Source of the DNA: Bacteroidales bacterium UBA1192
GTDB lineage: Bacteria > Bacteroidota > Bacteroidia > Bacteroidales > Bacteroidaceae
Assembly (NCBI GenBank): GCA_002310175.1
Contig: DBYG01000051.1
Span: 1-9,664, forward strand
Direction: 5' to 3'
DNA: 9,664 nt
The position numbers and the translations under genes are program-made. The notes under the pieces are model-generated. The model was not told the DNA's origin and did no database searches. It worked only from the letters and a program-made list of their open reading frames with translations. Shown piece after piece: positions 1 to 7,826 of this stretch. Every line of letters starts with the position of its first letter. The stretch's first letter is position 1.

Positions 1-173
1 TCACCGGCCTTGACGGTCTGCTGTTCCTTGACGACCGGCTTGGGAGTGACTCCGGTAAAGTCATCGGGGCATAACGCGTATGACTCCGCAAGACCAACCT
101 CTGTCAACTCCTTGACGGGAGCGCCCAGCAACTTGATGTCCAGACCTTTTCGTAAACGAATGATTTCTGCCAT
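1..173 (-). CDS. nqrA: Na+-translocating NADH:quinone reductase subunit A, N-terminal fragment
   Basis: The reverse strand opens with ATG at 173 and stays open through 57 codons to the window edge, so the gene is cut off at its 3' side. The N-terminus begins MAEIIRLRKGLDIKLLG and continues with YALCPDDFTGVTPKPVVKEQ. This matches the conserved start of NqrA (an IKLRKGLDI-type motif, then a PDDF-G-V/I-P-K-VVKEG-type segment). NqrA is a subunit of the membrane complex that oxidises NADH, reduces quinone and exports Na+. In known operons it is first, followed by nqrB-F, which would lie to the left of this window. No Shine-Dalgarno sequence is visible before the ATG, only A/T-rich sequence, which is usual in Bacteroidota. 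It is divergent from tamB. Identification rests on 57 residues, but the motif match is strong. Confidence 0.93.
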   Translation of the reverse strand, partial: MAEIIRLRKGLDIKLLGAPVKELTEVGLAESYALCPDDFTGVTPKPVVKEQQTVKAG

Positions 174-235
174 TTTGTTGTTGAAATTATATATGATTAC
201 ATCATTTTCATTTTCGGGCGCGAAGTTAATAATAA

Positions 236-243
236 TAAAGGTA
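236..243 (-). promoter_or_regulatory. Weak candidate -7 element for nqrA
   Basis: Read on the minus strand this is TACCTTTA, one base off the Bacteroidota -7 consensus TAnnTTTG. It would start transcription near 229 and give a leader of about 55 bases before the nqrA ATG. No TTTG -33 element lies at the expected 19-21 base distance. This is the best candidate in the region, but it is weak. Confidence 0.28.
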
Positions 244-313
244 ATATTCACTGAATCGGGCAATTTGTTTTCAACACGTTGGAGTTATGACATACAGGGT
301 GAAACCATTGGAA

Positions 314-356
314 GAATGTGGAAAAATGTTTTTCAAATTCCGGCATTTTTACATTC
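314..356. repeat. Imperfect inverted repeat upstream of the tamB -7 box
   Basis: The left arm is GAATGT, two unpaired G, then AAAAATG (314-328). The right arm is CATTTTTACATTC (344-356). The arms give 13 complementary pairs with a 2-base bulge and a 15-base loop. The dyad ends 8 bases before the tamB -7 box and covers the place where the -33 element would lie, so it could be a binding site for a regulator. The arms are A/T-rich, so chance is possible. It lacks a following T tract in the plus direction and does not look like an intrinsic terminator. Confidence 0.4.
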
Positions 357-364
357 CAATGATG

Positions 365-372
365 TAATTTTG
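365..372 (+). promoter_or_regulatory. -7 promoter element of tamB (TAATTTTG)
   Basis: The sequence is TAATTTTG, an exact match to the Bacteroidota primary sigma factor -7 consensus TAnnTTTG. Transcription would start near 379-380, leaving a leader of about 25 bases before the ATG at 405. No clear TTTG is found about 20 bases upstream, where an inverted repeat lies instead. Confidence 0.6.
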
Positions 373-404
373 CAAGTTAAGACAATAAGTAACAAGAAGT
401 ATTG

Positions 405-3400
405 ATGAAGGCCGGCCGTTTCCTGCATATCCTGGCAGCAGTGCTACTCACACTGTTCCTGACCGGACATACCCTGCTGAACAGTAAGAAAATCCAGCAG
501 GAGACTGCACGCCGTGTGGTCAGTATTGCCGGTTCAGTTTTGGAGACTGAGGTCAATGCCGGGGCGGTACAATTCTCATATCCATTCGGAATCACCATAG
601 ATGGTCTTACTATCTATGACCTTGCAGACGACACTTTGGCATATATCGGATCAGCCACTCTGAGATTCAAGCCCACAGACTTGCTGTTCGGACGGCTACA
701 CATTACCAGCATAAGGTTACGCAGCCCGAGCATAAGACTACATAAGGACAGTGCAAACGCACCTGCCAACTACGCTTTCATCATGGAACGGTTCCAGGGT
801 GGAGGGAAATCTGACAACAAAATGGCCCTCAAGGCCAATTCCATCCTGATCAGGAACGGTTCAGTAAGCTATGATGTGAATTCCGTCCCGCAGACAGCAC
901 ATCAATTCAACACAAGTCACATAGCGGTTAACGGACTTAACGCGAATCTGTCATTAAAGACTCTTAAGAACGATTCCATCGCTGCCGTCATCAGGAAGTT
1001 CGCTTTCAACGAAAAATCAGGCTTTATACTGAATGACCTTCACGGAGCTTTCTCCATAGATGAGCACTCAATGACAGTGAACGGATTGTCACTCACCACT
1101 CCAGGCAGTTCCGTAAGGATTGACGGATTATCCGCAGGAGTTGGACTGAAAGGAATACCGGAACCACCGGTGAAACTCGCCATTAACATGAATGCCTCTG
1201 TCACCGGACGCGATTTCAAGGCATTTGCACCTGGTGCATCAACATTGACTGAACCTGTCATCATCAATATCAACGGATTTGGCGACAACAGATCATTCCT
1301 GCTCTCACAGCTTGACATTCACCCTCGTTCCCGCCAGTTTACCATTAAGGGAAAAGGAACCATTTCAACGGACAAATCACTTCACTTCAAATCCCTTGAC
1401 GGATTCCATCTGACAGCTGATGCAGAGGAGACAATGGCACAATGGGCTGAAAACCAGCTGGAGGGATTCGGATTACAGTTAACACCTGTATTATCCAGGG
1501 CCGGTGGTTTTTCCCTGGACCTTAATGCCGATGGTGATGTTGCCAGTCCCGATATTACAGCACAGATTATATCCGGAGCCGGTACCGCCAATCTGTCGCT
1601 GAAAGGTCAAAACAGCACATATAACCTCTCTTTAACCGGTGACACCATTGCCTTAGGCCGACTTTCCGGTAATAACGCCCTGGGGGACTGCAACCTGATT
1701 CTTACAGCATCAGGCAAGAGGAGCGACGGCTCTTTTTACGGCAGCTATGACGGACATATAAAAAATATCGTATTCAACGGTTATTCATACCGCGACATAG
1801 GCGTTAACGGAACAGTAAGGGACAGGAGCATTACCGCCAATCTCGGATTCAATGACCCTAATGCCTCATTGGTACTGACAGCTGATGCCGACCTGAGAGG
1901 AGATATACCATCAGGTCATCTGAAACTGAAAGCGGACAGCGTAAATCTGAATGCACTTAAACTATCCTCAACCGATGATCTTGAACTATCATTCAGAATG
2001 GCAGTTGAAGCATCCGGGAACAATGCAGACAATATAGCCGCAAGAGTCATTGTGGACAGCCTCCTTTATCACGACTATGCTGATGACTGGAGTATGGAAC
2101 ACCTTACTGCAGCTATCGGTATCCTTGATCCCAAATCGGGAAGCAGATCTATATCCCTGTTCGGTGATTTCTTCAACGCAAGCGTCATAGGAGAATATGA
2201 TTTAATCACCCTACCCGGTTCCATTGTCAAGGTTTGCGGTTATAATCTCCCCGAATTGGGAAAATATATTACAGACAGAATGGGTGTCAAGCCTGTGCCC
2301 GAGCCGGGTAAAGACTGTTTCAATGCCCAGGCCACCGTATATTCCACCGAAGTGCTCAAAAAGGTATTCCATATGCCCGTTTCCATTGACCGCCCTGTCA
2401 GCCTTACATGTTATTTTGATGACAAGATCAATAAATGTGACCTGAATGTTGATGTCCCCAGCTTGGACATAGGCGAGAAACATATTGAGAACACGATTCT
2501 CGCCTTTACTGCCGACAGGGAGATGACTATGCTGCTATCCGGAACATACGGCAAAGAGGATGAAGACAAGACGGTCCTCAAGCTTTCATTGAACGGTTCT
2601 GATGACTGTCTCCGCAGCAGTGTCAACTGGAAGAACCGGACTGAAGGAGAATTCGAGGGATCACTTGACGCAACCACTTTTTTCAGTGAGTACAACAGAC
2701 GGGACAGATCCCTTAATACTTCCACCAGTATTGATTCCACACTAATTATAGCAGCCGGATCTGTCTGGGAATTATCCCAAACAGGCATTTCCACAGAGAA
2801 CGGGAAAATCATCATATCCGGACTCAAAGCCACTGACGGAAGCCAGTATCTTTTCGCTGACGGAAGCGTTTCAGCCGATTCCACTGATATATTGGCACTG
2901 AATATGAGTCGTATAGACCTTGAGCAGATTATGGACATGTTTAATGCCAACGGAAAACTTCGTCTTAAGGGAATTGCATCAGGACAGATGTCAGCAGCAG
3001 GTATCCTGGGGACACCACTGCTGTACGGAAGCATCGGAATTGACGGGTTCGAGATACTCAATTCATACCATGGGCGGCTTGAGGCCAATGTAGGTTGGAA
3101 TAACGCTGATGAACGTATTGAGCTGGAAGGGGATTTGCATGACGGACAGGAATCGTCCACACTGCTCTCCGGCTATTTTGAACCTAAGTCCAGGTTTATT
3201 GAGGTCAATATCGACGCAAACCATACCGACCTGCATTTCCTCAACCTCTGGACATCAGTAGCCTTTCAGGATATTGGGGGTAAGGCTACCGGCAAATTGC
3301 GTCTCTTCGGTCCGTTGAAAGGCCTTAACCTGGAAGGTGAAGCCATACTTGAAGATGGTTATTTCGTCCAGAACATAATAAATACAACCTTTATCATCAA

Positions 3401-4799
3401 AAGAGACACTCTCTGGTTCGAACCGGACAGGATGCTTTTCAAGAATGTAGAATTCTACGATGAATCCGGTCATGACGGTATAATGACCTGTATCCTCAAT
3501 CACCATACATTCTCCAACTGGACCGTTGACATGAAGGCGAAAGTAAACGGTATGCAGGTCTATAATGTGCCTAAGAGCGAAATGAATAGTATTTATGCCA
3601 AAGTTTTCGCTAACGGTTCAATGACCCTGAAAGTCAACAGTAACGGACTGGCCGTTACGGCCGATATGAAGACAGCTCCAGGCACAAGAGTCGGTTACAG
3701 TATGTCATCGCCAAATGTGGCCAACTACAATTTCCTTACTATTGTGGACAGGAACACCCTTACGCTGAATGAGGATGCCGTCAGTGCCGTCATTCCATCG
3801 GCCAATACCAGGAAAGAGTCCAGGCTCAGTCTGGACTTTGATATCCAATGTACTGAGGATGCAGTTATTGACCTATCCATCAGTTCACTTAACGGTTCTT
3901 TCCGTGGAACCGGCGACATTTCCGCCAAATACAAACCGAAAGACGGGGTGGCTCTCAACGGATTATACAATATAAGGTACGGACAATGCACTCTGACACT
4001 TGAGGACCTTATCAGGAAGAACTTCACGCTCATGGACAACAGTATAGTCCGTTTCAACGGTTCACCCATGGATACCGAGTTTGACATACACACCTATCAC
4101 AGTGTCAACTCGGTCTCGATGCTGGACATAGACCCGACTGCCACCTCCAAGAACAATGTCAGAGTACGCTGCCTTATGGATATCAGCGGCAATGTGTCAA
4201 ACCCGAAACTGACATTTGATGTGGATATGCCGTCAGCCACTGCCGAGGAGAGGGATTTGCTTGCGAGCGCCATATCTACGGAGGAGCAGCGCAACCTCCA
4301 ATTCCTGTATCTGCTTGCAATAGGCCGTTTCTACACCTATGACTTCTCTGCCCAGAACCCGGCGGATGACGGTCTCTCGCCAAGCGCGATGGAATCTATC
4401 GTGAACTCCACGGTAAGCGGCCAGATAAACAACCTGCTTTCACAGGTTTTTGATACTGAGACAATCTCTTTCTCAAGTAACCTGAGCGCCAGCAGTTATC
4501 TCTCCAATGATGTCACAAGCCTGAACAATAAAGAGTTTGAAGGTATTCTGGAAGCCCATCTTTTGAACAACCGTCTGCTCATAAACGGCAATTTCGGTTA
4601 CAAGGAGAATTCAATCACCAACACTTCCAACTTCATTGGAGATTTCGAGTTCCGATACAAACTCTTCCCCGAATACGGCATAAGCCTTAAAGGTTACAGC
4701 AGGGACAATGACCGCTATTTCTCAAAGACTGTCCTGACCACACAGGGCGTGGGACTGGTCTTTGACAAGGACTTCAACAACTGGTTCCGCAAGAAGTGA
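405..4799 (+). CDS. tamB: TamB-like translocation/assembly module protein (DUF490 / AsmA-like)
   Basis: The protein has 1464 residues counted from ATG 405. A TTG at 402 directly before it is also in frame, but ATG is the better start, with an AAGAAG purine stretch 5 bases upstream. Residues about 6-21 are hydrophobic and form an uncleaved signal anchor. Residues about 30-130 look like the AsmA-type start of TamB-family proteins. The long middle is rich in alternating beta strands, as expected for the hydrophobic-groove beta-taco fold. The C-terminal DUF490 region shows typical blocks: a NFTLMDNSIVRFNG segment near residue 1205, EEQRNLQFLYLLAIGRFY near 1293, and the last stretch with LLNNRLLINGNFGY and a final VFDKDF-NNWFRKK. 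Known TamB/AsmA-like proteins span the periplasm and are linked to outer-membrane protein assembly or phospholipid transport to the outer membrane. The length is usual for Bacteroidota. No TamA/BamA-like partner is visible in this window. Family assignment is firm, while the exact cargo is not known. Confidence 0.93.
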   Translation: MKAGRFLHILAAVLLTLFLTGHTLLNSKKIQQETARRVVSIAGSVLETEVNAGAVQFSYPFGITIDGLTIYDLADDTLAYIGSATLRFKPTDLLFGRLHITSIRLRSPSIRLHKDSANAPANYAFIMERFQGGGKSDNKMALKANSILIRNGSVSYDVNSVPQTAHQFNTSHIAVNGLNANLSLKTLKNDSIAAVIRKFAFNEKSGFILNDLHGAFSIDEHSMTVNGLSLTTPGSSVRIDGLSAGVGLKGIPEPPVKLAINMNASVTGRDFKAFAPGASTLTEPVIININGFGDNRSFLLSQLDIHPRSRQFTIKGKGTISTDKSLHFKSLDGFHLTADAEETMAQWAENQLEGFGLQLTPVLSRAGGFSLDLNADGDVASPDITAQIISGAGTANLSLKGQNSTYNLSLTGDTIALGRLSGNNALGDCNLILTASGKRSDGSFYGSYDGHIKNIVFNGYSYRDIGVNGTVRDRSITANLGFNDPNASLVLTADADLRGDIPSGHLKLKADSVNLNALKLSSTDDLELSFRMAVEASGNNADNIAARVIVDSLLYHDYADDWSMEHLTAAIGILDPKSGSRSISLFGDFFNASVIGEYDLITLPGSIVKVCGYNLPELGKYITDRMGVKPVPEPGKDCFNAQATVYSTEVLKKVFHMPVSIDRPVSLTCYFDDKINKCDLNVDVPSLDIGEKHIENTILAFTADREMTMLLSGTYGKEDEDKTVLKLSLNGSDDCLRSSVNWKNRTEGEFEGSLDATTFFSEYNRRDRSLNTSTSIDSTLIIAAGSVWELSQTGISTENGKIIISGLKATDGSQYLFADGSVSADSTDILALNMSRIDLEQIMDMFNANGKLRLKGIASGQMSAAGILGTPLLYGSIGIDGFEILNSYHGRLEANVGWNNADERIELEGDLHDGQESSTLLSGYFEPKSRFIEVNIDANHTDLHFLNLWTSVAFQDIGGKATGKLRLFGPLKGLNLEGEAILEDGYFVQNIINTTFIIKRDTLWFEPDRMLFKNVEFYDESGHDGIMTCILNHHTFSNWTVDMKAKVNGMQVYNVPKSEMNSIYAKVFANGSMTLKVNSNGLAVTADMKTAPGTRVGYSMSSPNVANYNFLTIVDRNTLTLNEDAVSAVIPSANTRKESRLSLDFDIQCTEDAVIDLSISSLNGSFRGTGDISAKYKPKDGVALNGLYNIRYGQCTLTLEDLIRKNFTLMDNSIVRFNGSPMDTEFDIHTYHSVNSVSMLDIDPTATSKNNVRVRCLMDISGNVSNPKLTFDVDMPSATAEERDLLASAISTEEQRNLQFLYLLAIGRFYTYDFSAQNPADDGLSPSAMESIVNSTVSGQINNLLSQVFDTETISFSSNLSASSYLSNDVTSLNNKEFEGILEAHLLNNRLLINGNFGYKENSITNTSNFIGDFEFRYKLFPEYGISLKGYSRDNDRYFSKTVLTTQGVGLVFDKDFNNWFRKK

Positions 4800-4808
4800 C
4801 GGTTATCC

Positions 4809-6290
4809 TTAATAGGAACGAGCAAACAGGACGCGGCGAGCGGCGGGCTTGCCGCTATAGACATCGGTACCCGGCTCATCCTTCATACCGAAAGGCAGAC
4901 AGCGGATAGTAGCCTTGGTCTCCTCCTTAATCCGGGCTTCGGTATCGGCAGTGCCGTCCCAATGAGCCAGGACAAAGTAACCGGCCTCTATTTTCTCCTT
5001 GAATTCATCGTAGCTGTTCACCTCAACCATGCGTGCGTCACGCCAAGCCTTGGCCTTCTCAAATATTGCGGTCTGCATTTCATCAAGCAGATTCGGGATA
5101 AGCTCCTCCAATCCCTCAAACGGAACGGTCTCCTTCTCGAGAGTGTCACGACGCATAATCTCTACTGTGCCAGCCTCAAGGTCACGCATACCCATTGCCA
5201 CGCGTACGGGCACGCCCTTTACCTCATAATCGGCAAATTTGAATCCGGGACGCTTGTTGTCGGCATCGTCATACTTGACGCTGATACCTTTCCTGCGCAG
5301 GGCGTCAACCAGAGTATTCACCTTAGCGCTTATCTGTGCCAGATCATCGGCATTCTTGTAGATAGGAACAATCACCACCTGTATGGGAGCCAGCTTGGGA
5401 GGCAGGACCAGACCGTTGTCATCGGAATGAGCCATTATGAGGGCACCCATCAGACGAGTCGATACACCCCATGAGGTAGCCCACACGTACTCCAGTTTGT
5501 TCTCCCTGTTGATGAACTGGACATCGAAAGCCTTGGCAAAGTTCTGCCCCAGGAAGTGTGATGTACCGCACTGCAGAGCCTTACCGTCCTGAGTCATAGA
5601 CTCAATGGTATATGTATCAAGGGCGCCGGCAAAACGCTCGGTCTCCGACTTGACGCCACGAACCACCGGAACAGCCATGTAACCCTCCACGAAATCAGCA
5701 TAGACCTGCTGCATACGGCGAGCCTCCTGCTCAGCCTCCTCACGGGTGGCGTGCGCGGTATGCCCTTCCTGCCACAGGAACTCAGCGGTACGCAGGAACA
5801 GACGCGGACGCATCTCCCAGCGCATCACATTGGCCCACTGGTTGCACAGGATGGGCAGGTCACGGTATGATTTGATCCAGTTCTTATATGTAGCCCAGAT
5901 TATTGTCTCTGATGTGGGACGGACTATCAGTTCCTCTTCCAGTTTAGCTGCGGGATCCACAATGACTCCGCTGCCGTCCTCGGCATTCTTGAGGCGGTAA
6001 TGTGTCACCACGGCGCACTCCTTGGCGAAGCCCTCCACGTGCTCGGCCTCACGGCTCAGGTATGACTTGGGAATAAGCAGCGGGAAATATGCGTTCACAT
6101 GACCGGTCTCCTTGAACTTGTCATCAAGGGTACGCTGTATCTTCTCCCATATCGCATAACCGTAAGGCTTGATCACCATACATCCGCGTACAGGCGCCTG
6201 CTCGGCAAGGTCCGCCTTAACCACCAGTTCATTATACCACTGCGAATAGTTCTCGCTCCTTTTTGTAAGGTCTTTCAGTTCTTTAGCCAT
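4809..6290 (-). CDS. proS: Prolyl-tRNA synthetase, archaeal/eukaryotic type
   Basis: The 493-residue cytoplasmic enzyme charges tRNA-Pro with proline using ATP. Class II motifs are visible: motif 1 around residues 44-74 ending in AYFPLLIP, RPTSE at 124-128, motif 2 at about 157-180 (RWEMRPRLFLRTAEFLWQEGH), the CGTSHFLGQNF proline-site loop at 241-251, and motif 3 at 270-298 with WGVSTRLMGALIMAHSDDNG. The anticodon-binding domain follows from about 303 to 408. There is no editing insertion between motifs 2 and 3, and the protein ends in ...FARSY, both typical of the ~480-500-residue archaeal/eukaryotic-type enzyme used by Bacteroidota. The C-terminal domain, which in many relatives binds zinc through four cysteines, has only one cysteine here (C464). 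A short AGGA lies just before the ATG. The gene is convergent with tamB and divergent from the lipoprotein gene. Confidence 0.97.
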   Translation of the reverse strand: MAKELKDLTKRSENYSQWYNELVVKADLAEQAPVRGCMVIKPYGYAIWEKIQRTLDDKFKETGHVNAYFPLLIPKSYLSREAEHVEGFAKECAVVTHYRLKNAEDGSGVIVDPAAKLEEELIVRPTSETIIWATYKNWIKSYRDLPILCNQWANVMRWEMRPRLFLRTAEFLWQEGHTAHATREEAEQEARRMQQVYADFVEGYMAVPVVRGVKSETERFAGALDTYTIESMTQDGKALQCGTSHFLGQNFAKAFDVQFINRENKLEYVWATSWGVSTRLMGALIMAHSDDNGLVLPPKLAPIQVVIVPIYKNADDLAQISAKVNTLVDALRRKGISVKYDDADNKRPGFKFADYEVKGVPVRVAMGMRDLEAGTVEIMRRDTLEKETVPFEGLEELIPNLLDEMQTAIFEKAKAWRDARMVEVNSYDEFKEKIEAGYFVLAHWDGTADTEARIKEETKATIRCLPFGMKDEPGTDVYSGKPAARRVLFARSY

Positions 6291-6311
6291 ATCCTAAGGT
6301 TTTTCGGAGTG

Positions 6312-6319
6312 CAAAGGTA
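6312..6319 (-). promoter_or_regulatory. -7 promoter element of proS (TACCTTTG)
   Basis: On the minus strand this is TACCTTTG followed by CA, an exact match to TAnnTTTG. Transcription would start near 6305, so the leader is only about 15 bases. There is no TTTG -33 element at the usual spacing. Instead a run of eight A (minus strand, 6330-6323) lies in the spacer. Confidence 0.65.
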
Positions 6320-6376
6320 CTCTTTTTTTTGTCATATTAGTGATGACATCGGCACTTATACAAACGAATAAATCAT

Positions 6377-6384
6377 TATCTTTG
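6377..6384 (+). promoter_or_regulatory. -7 promoter element of the lipoprotein/plug operon (TATCTTTG)
   Basis: TATCTTTG matches TAnnTTTG exactly. Transcription would start near 6391, about 17 bases before the ATG at 6408. The -33 element is not recognisable. It lies 57 bases from the divergent proS box, so the two polymerases would share one short control region. Confidence 0.63.
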
Positions 6385-6407
6385 GAATTCAACAAGTTTC
6401 AACAGAT

Positions 6408-7826
6408 ATGAAAACGGCAACAAGTCTGGCAGGCATCATGCTCTTCTCATGGGCTCTCTGCACATCGTGCTCTGAAAAGACCGGTGGAACCGCCCAGGTA
6501 CTCAAACCCAGGATAGTCATAATGACCGACATAGGCCCGGCCGAGGTGGAACCCGATGACAATGAATCTGCGGTGCGTCTGCTCGCATACGCAGACCGTT
6601 TCGAGATAGAGGGAATATTCACCACGATAGGCTGGAACTGCGACCCCTACCCTCAGGATTGGTCGGTCTATCTGACACGCGTCATCGATGCATACCATAC
6701 CGATGTCCAGAACCTCATGAAACGCTCCGGGCAGAAAAGTTTCAGGAACTCCGATGAGGAGCAGGGCAGACAGGAGCTCGGTTACTGGCCAAGTGCCGAC
6801 TATATACGCAGCCGTGCAATGATGGGAAGCCGGCGTGCAGGGATAGGAGTGATCGGTGAGGGTAACGATTCCCCCGGAAGCGAGTTGCTCATACGTCTGG
6901 CCGACGAGGATGACGACCGCCCCATCTGGCTCTGTTCATGGGGAGGAGCCAACACATTCTCCCAAGCGGTATGGCGCGTCAAACAGGAACGCAGTCCCGA
7001 GGAGCTGAAGAAGTTCCTCAACAAGTTCCGTCTTTACACCATCACTGACCAGGACATGCAGTACAGCATGCGCATGAACCGCGCCTACAGCTCACACCAG
7101 TGGCTCCGGCGTGAATACTCCAATGAGCTGATGCTGGTTTGGGACGAGAGCGCCTGGCTCAACCAGAACGAGTTAGGCAAGTCCAACTGGAGTAAATACG
7201 AGCAGTTTATTCAAGGTAAAGGCGCTCTGGGCAAGGTCTATCCCAAGTTCCTGTGGGGTGTGGAGGGCGATACTCCCAGCTTTCTTCACGTGATGCCCAA
7301 CGGCCTGAACGACCCCGATGACCCCACACAGATTGGCTGGGGAGGCTGTCATCAGTTCGGAATCTCGCCCGACCGCGAGACCTACGCCTGGACCAACTGG
7401 CAGCAGCCGCTCAAAGGCATATCGAACACTTACGAGCACAAGTTCTACCCCGATGAATTCAATGATTTTGCCGCCCGCATGCAGTGGGCCGACACAGGAA
7501 AAGGCAACCATAATCCCATAGCTGTCGTGAACGGGACACAAGACCTCAAACCCCTGGAGCTGACCGCCAGGACCGGAGAGGAACTCCAGCTTGACGCATC
7601 CGGCTCATCGGACCCTGACGGTGACAGACTCACATTCAGCTGGTGGTTCCAAGAAATCCCCGGTGAAACCGCCTGTCCCGCAATCAGTGACCCGGAATCG
7701 GCCAAAGTAACCGTTACGCTATCCGATGACTCCGCAGGAAAGACATATCACTTGATTTGTGAGATTCATGATGACGGCCCGTTTAACCTGACCGCCTATC
7801 GCCGCATAATAATAAAAGTCAGATGA
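6408..7826 (+). CDS. Sde182-like lipoprotein with nucleoside hydrolase-like domain (DUF1593)
   Basis: The 472-residue product has a lipoprotein signal peptide: a hydrophobic core at residues 7-18, then CTSC-SEK with C21 as the likely lipidated cysteine. From about 33 to 360 it resembles the nucleoside hydrolase-like domain of the Sde182 (DUF1593) family. Residues 38-54 (IMTDIGPAEVEPDDNES) hold the aspartates expected for a metal-binding ribohydrolase-like site. RLLAYADRFEIEGIFTT follows. A DDRPIWLCSWGGANTFSQAVW block lies near residues 168-188, and a PSFLHVMPNGL...GWGG block lies near 290-310. From about 367 to the end is a small beta-sandwich domain (LDASGSSDPDGD-type, Ig/cadherin-like), as in the Sde182 C-terminus. 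Family members have been called cellulose-binding, but the substrate is unknown, and N-glycosidic or polysaccharide-related activity is only inferred. No Shine-Dalgarno sequence is visible. It overlaps the next gene by four bases (ATGA), suggesting translational coupling. Confidence 0.88.
   Translation: MKTATSLAGIMLFSWALCTSCSEKTGGTAQVLKPRIVIMTDIGPAEVEPDDNESAVRLLAYADRFEIEGIFTTIGWNCDPYPQDWSVYLTRVIDAYHTDVQNLMKRSGQKSFRNSDEEQGRQELGYWPSADYIRSRAMMGSRRAGIGVIGEGNDSPGSELLIRLADEDDDRPIWLCSWGGANTFSQAVWRVKQERSPEELKKFLNKFRLYTITDQDMQYSMRMNRAYSSHQWLRREYSNELMLVWDESAWLNQNELGKSNWSKYEQFIQGKGALGKVYPKFLWGVEGDTPSFLHVMPNGLNDPDDPTQIGWGGCHQFGISPDRETYAWTNWQQPLKGISNTYEHKFYPDEFNDFAARMQWADTGKGNHNPIAVVNGTQDLKPLELTARTGEELQLDASGSSDPDGDRLTFSWWFQEIPGETACPAISDPESAKVTVTLSDDSAGKTYHLICEIHDDGPFNLTAYRRIIIKVR

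Noticed and set aside
287..367. Small 26-codon ORF with GGAG two bases before its ATG, upstream of tamB
   Set aside because: It lies upstream of the predicted tamB transcription start, its stop falls in the -7 box, it covers the dyad, and its product has no recognisable features. It could be a leader peptide only if transcription starts further upstream.
402..404. TTG at 402 as the start of tamB
   Set aside because: An in-frame ATG follows directly at 405, and ATG is preferred, with the purine-rich AAGAAG at a suitable distance. The change affects one residue only.
2411..3160. Long minus-strand open frame of about 249 codons inside tamB
   Set aside because: It lies fully inside the well-supported tamB gene, its translation is rich in serine and shows no known motif, and it has no promoter or ribosome site. 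It is a shadow of the coding frame.
4962..5474. Plus-strand open frame of 170 codons opposite proS
   Set aside because: It lies antisense to the conserved proS sequence and has no family resemblance. The proS motifs account for the sequence.
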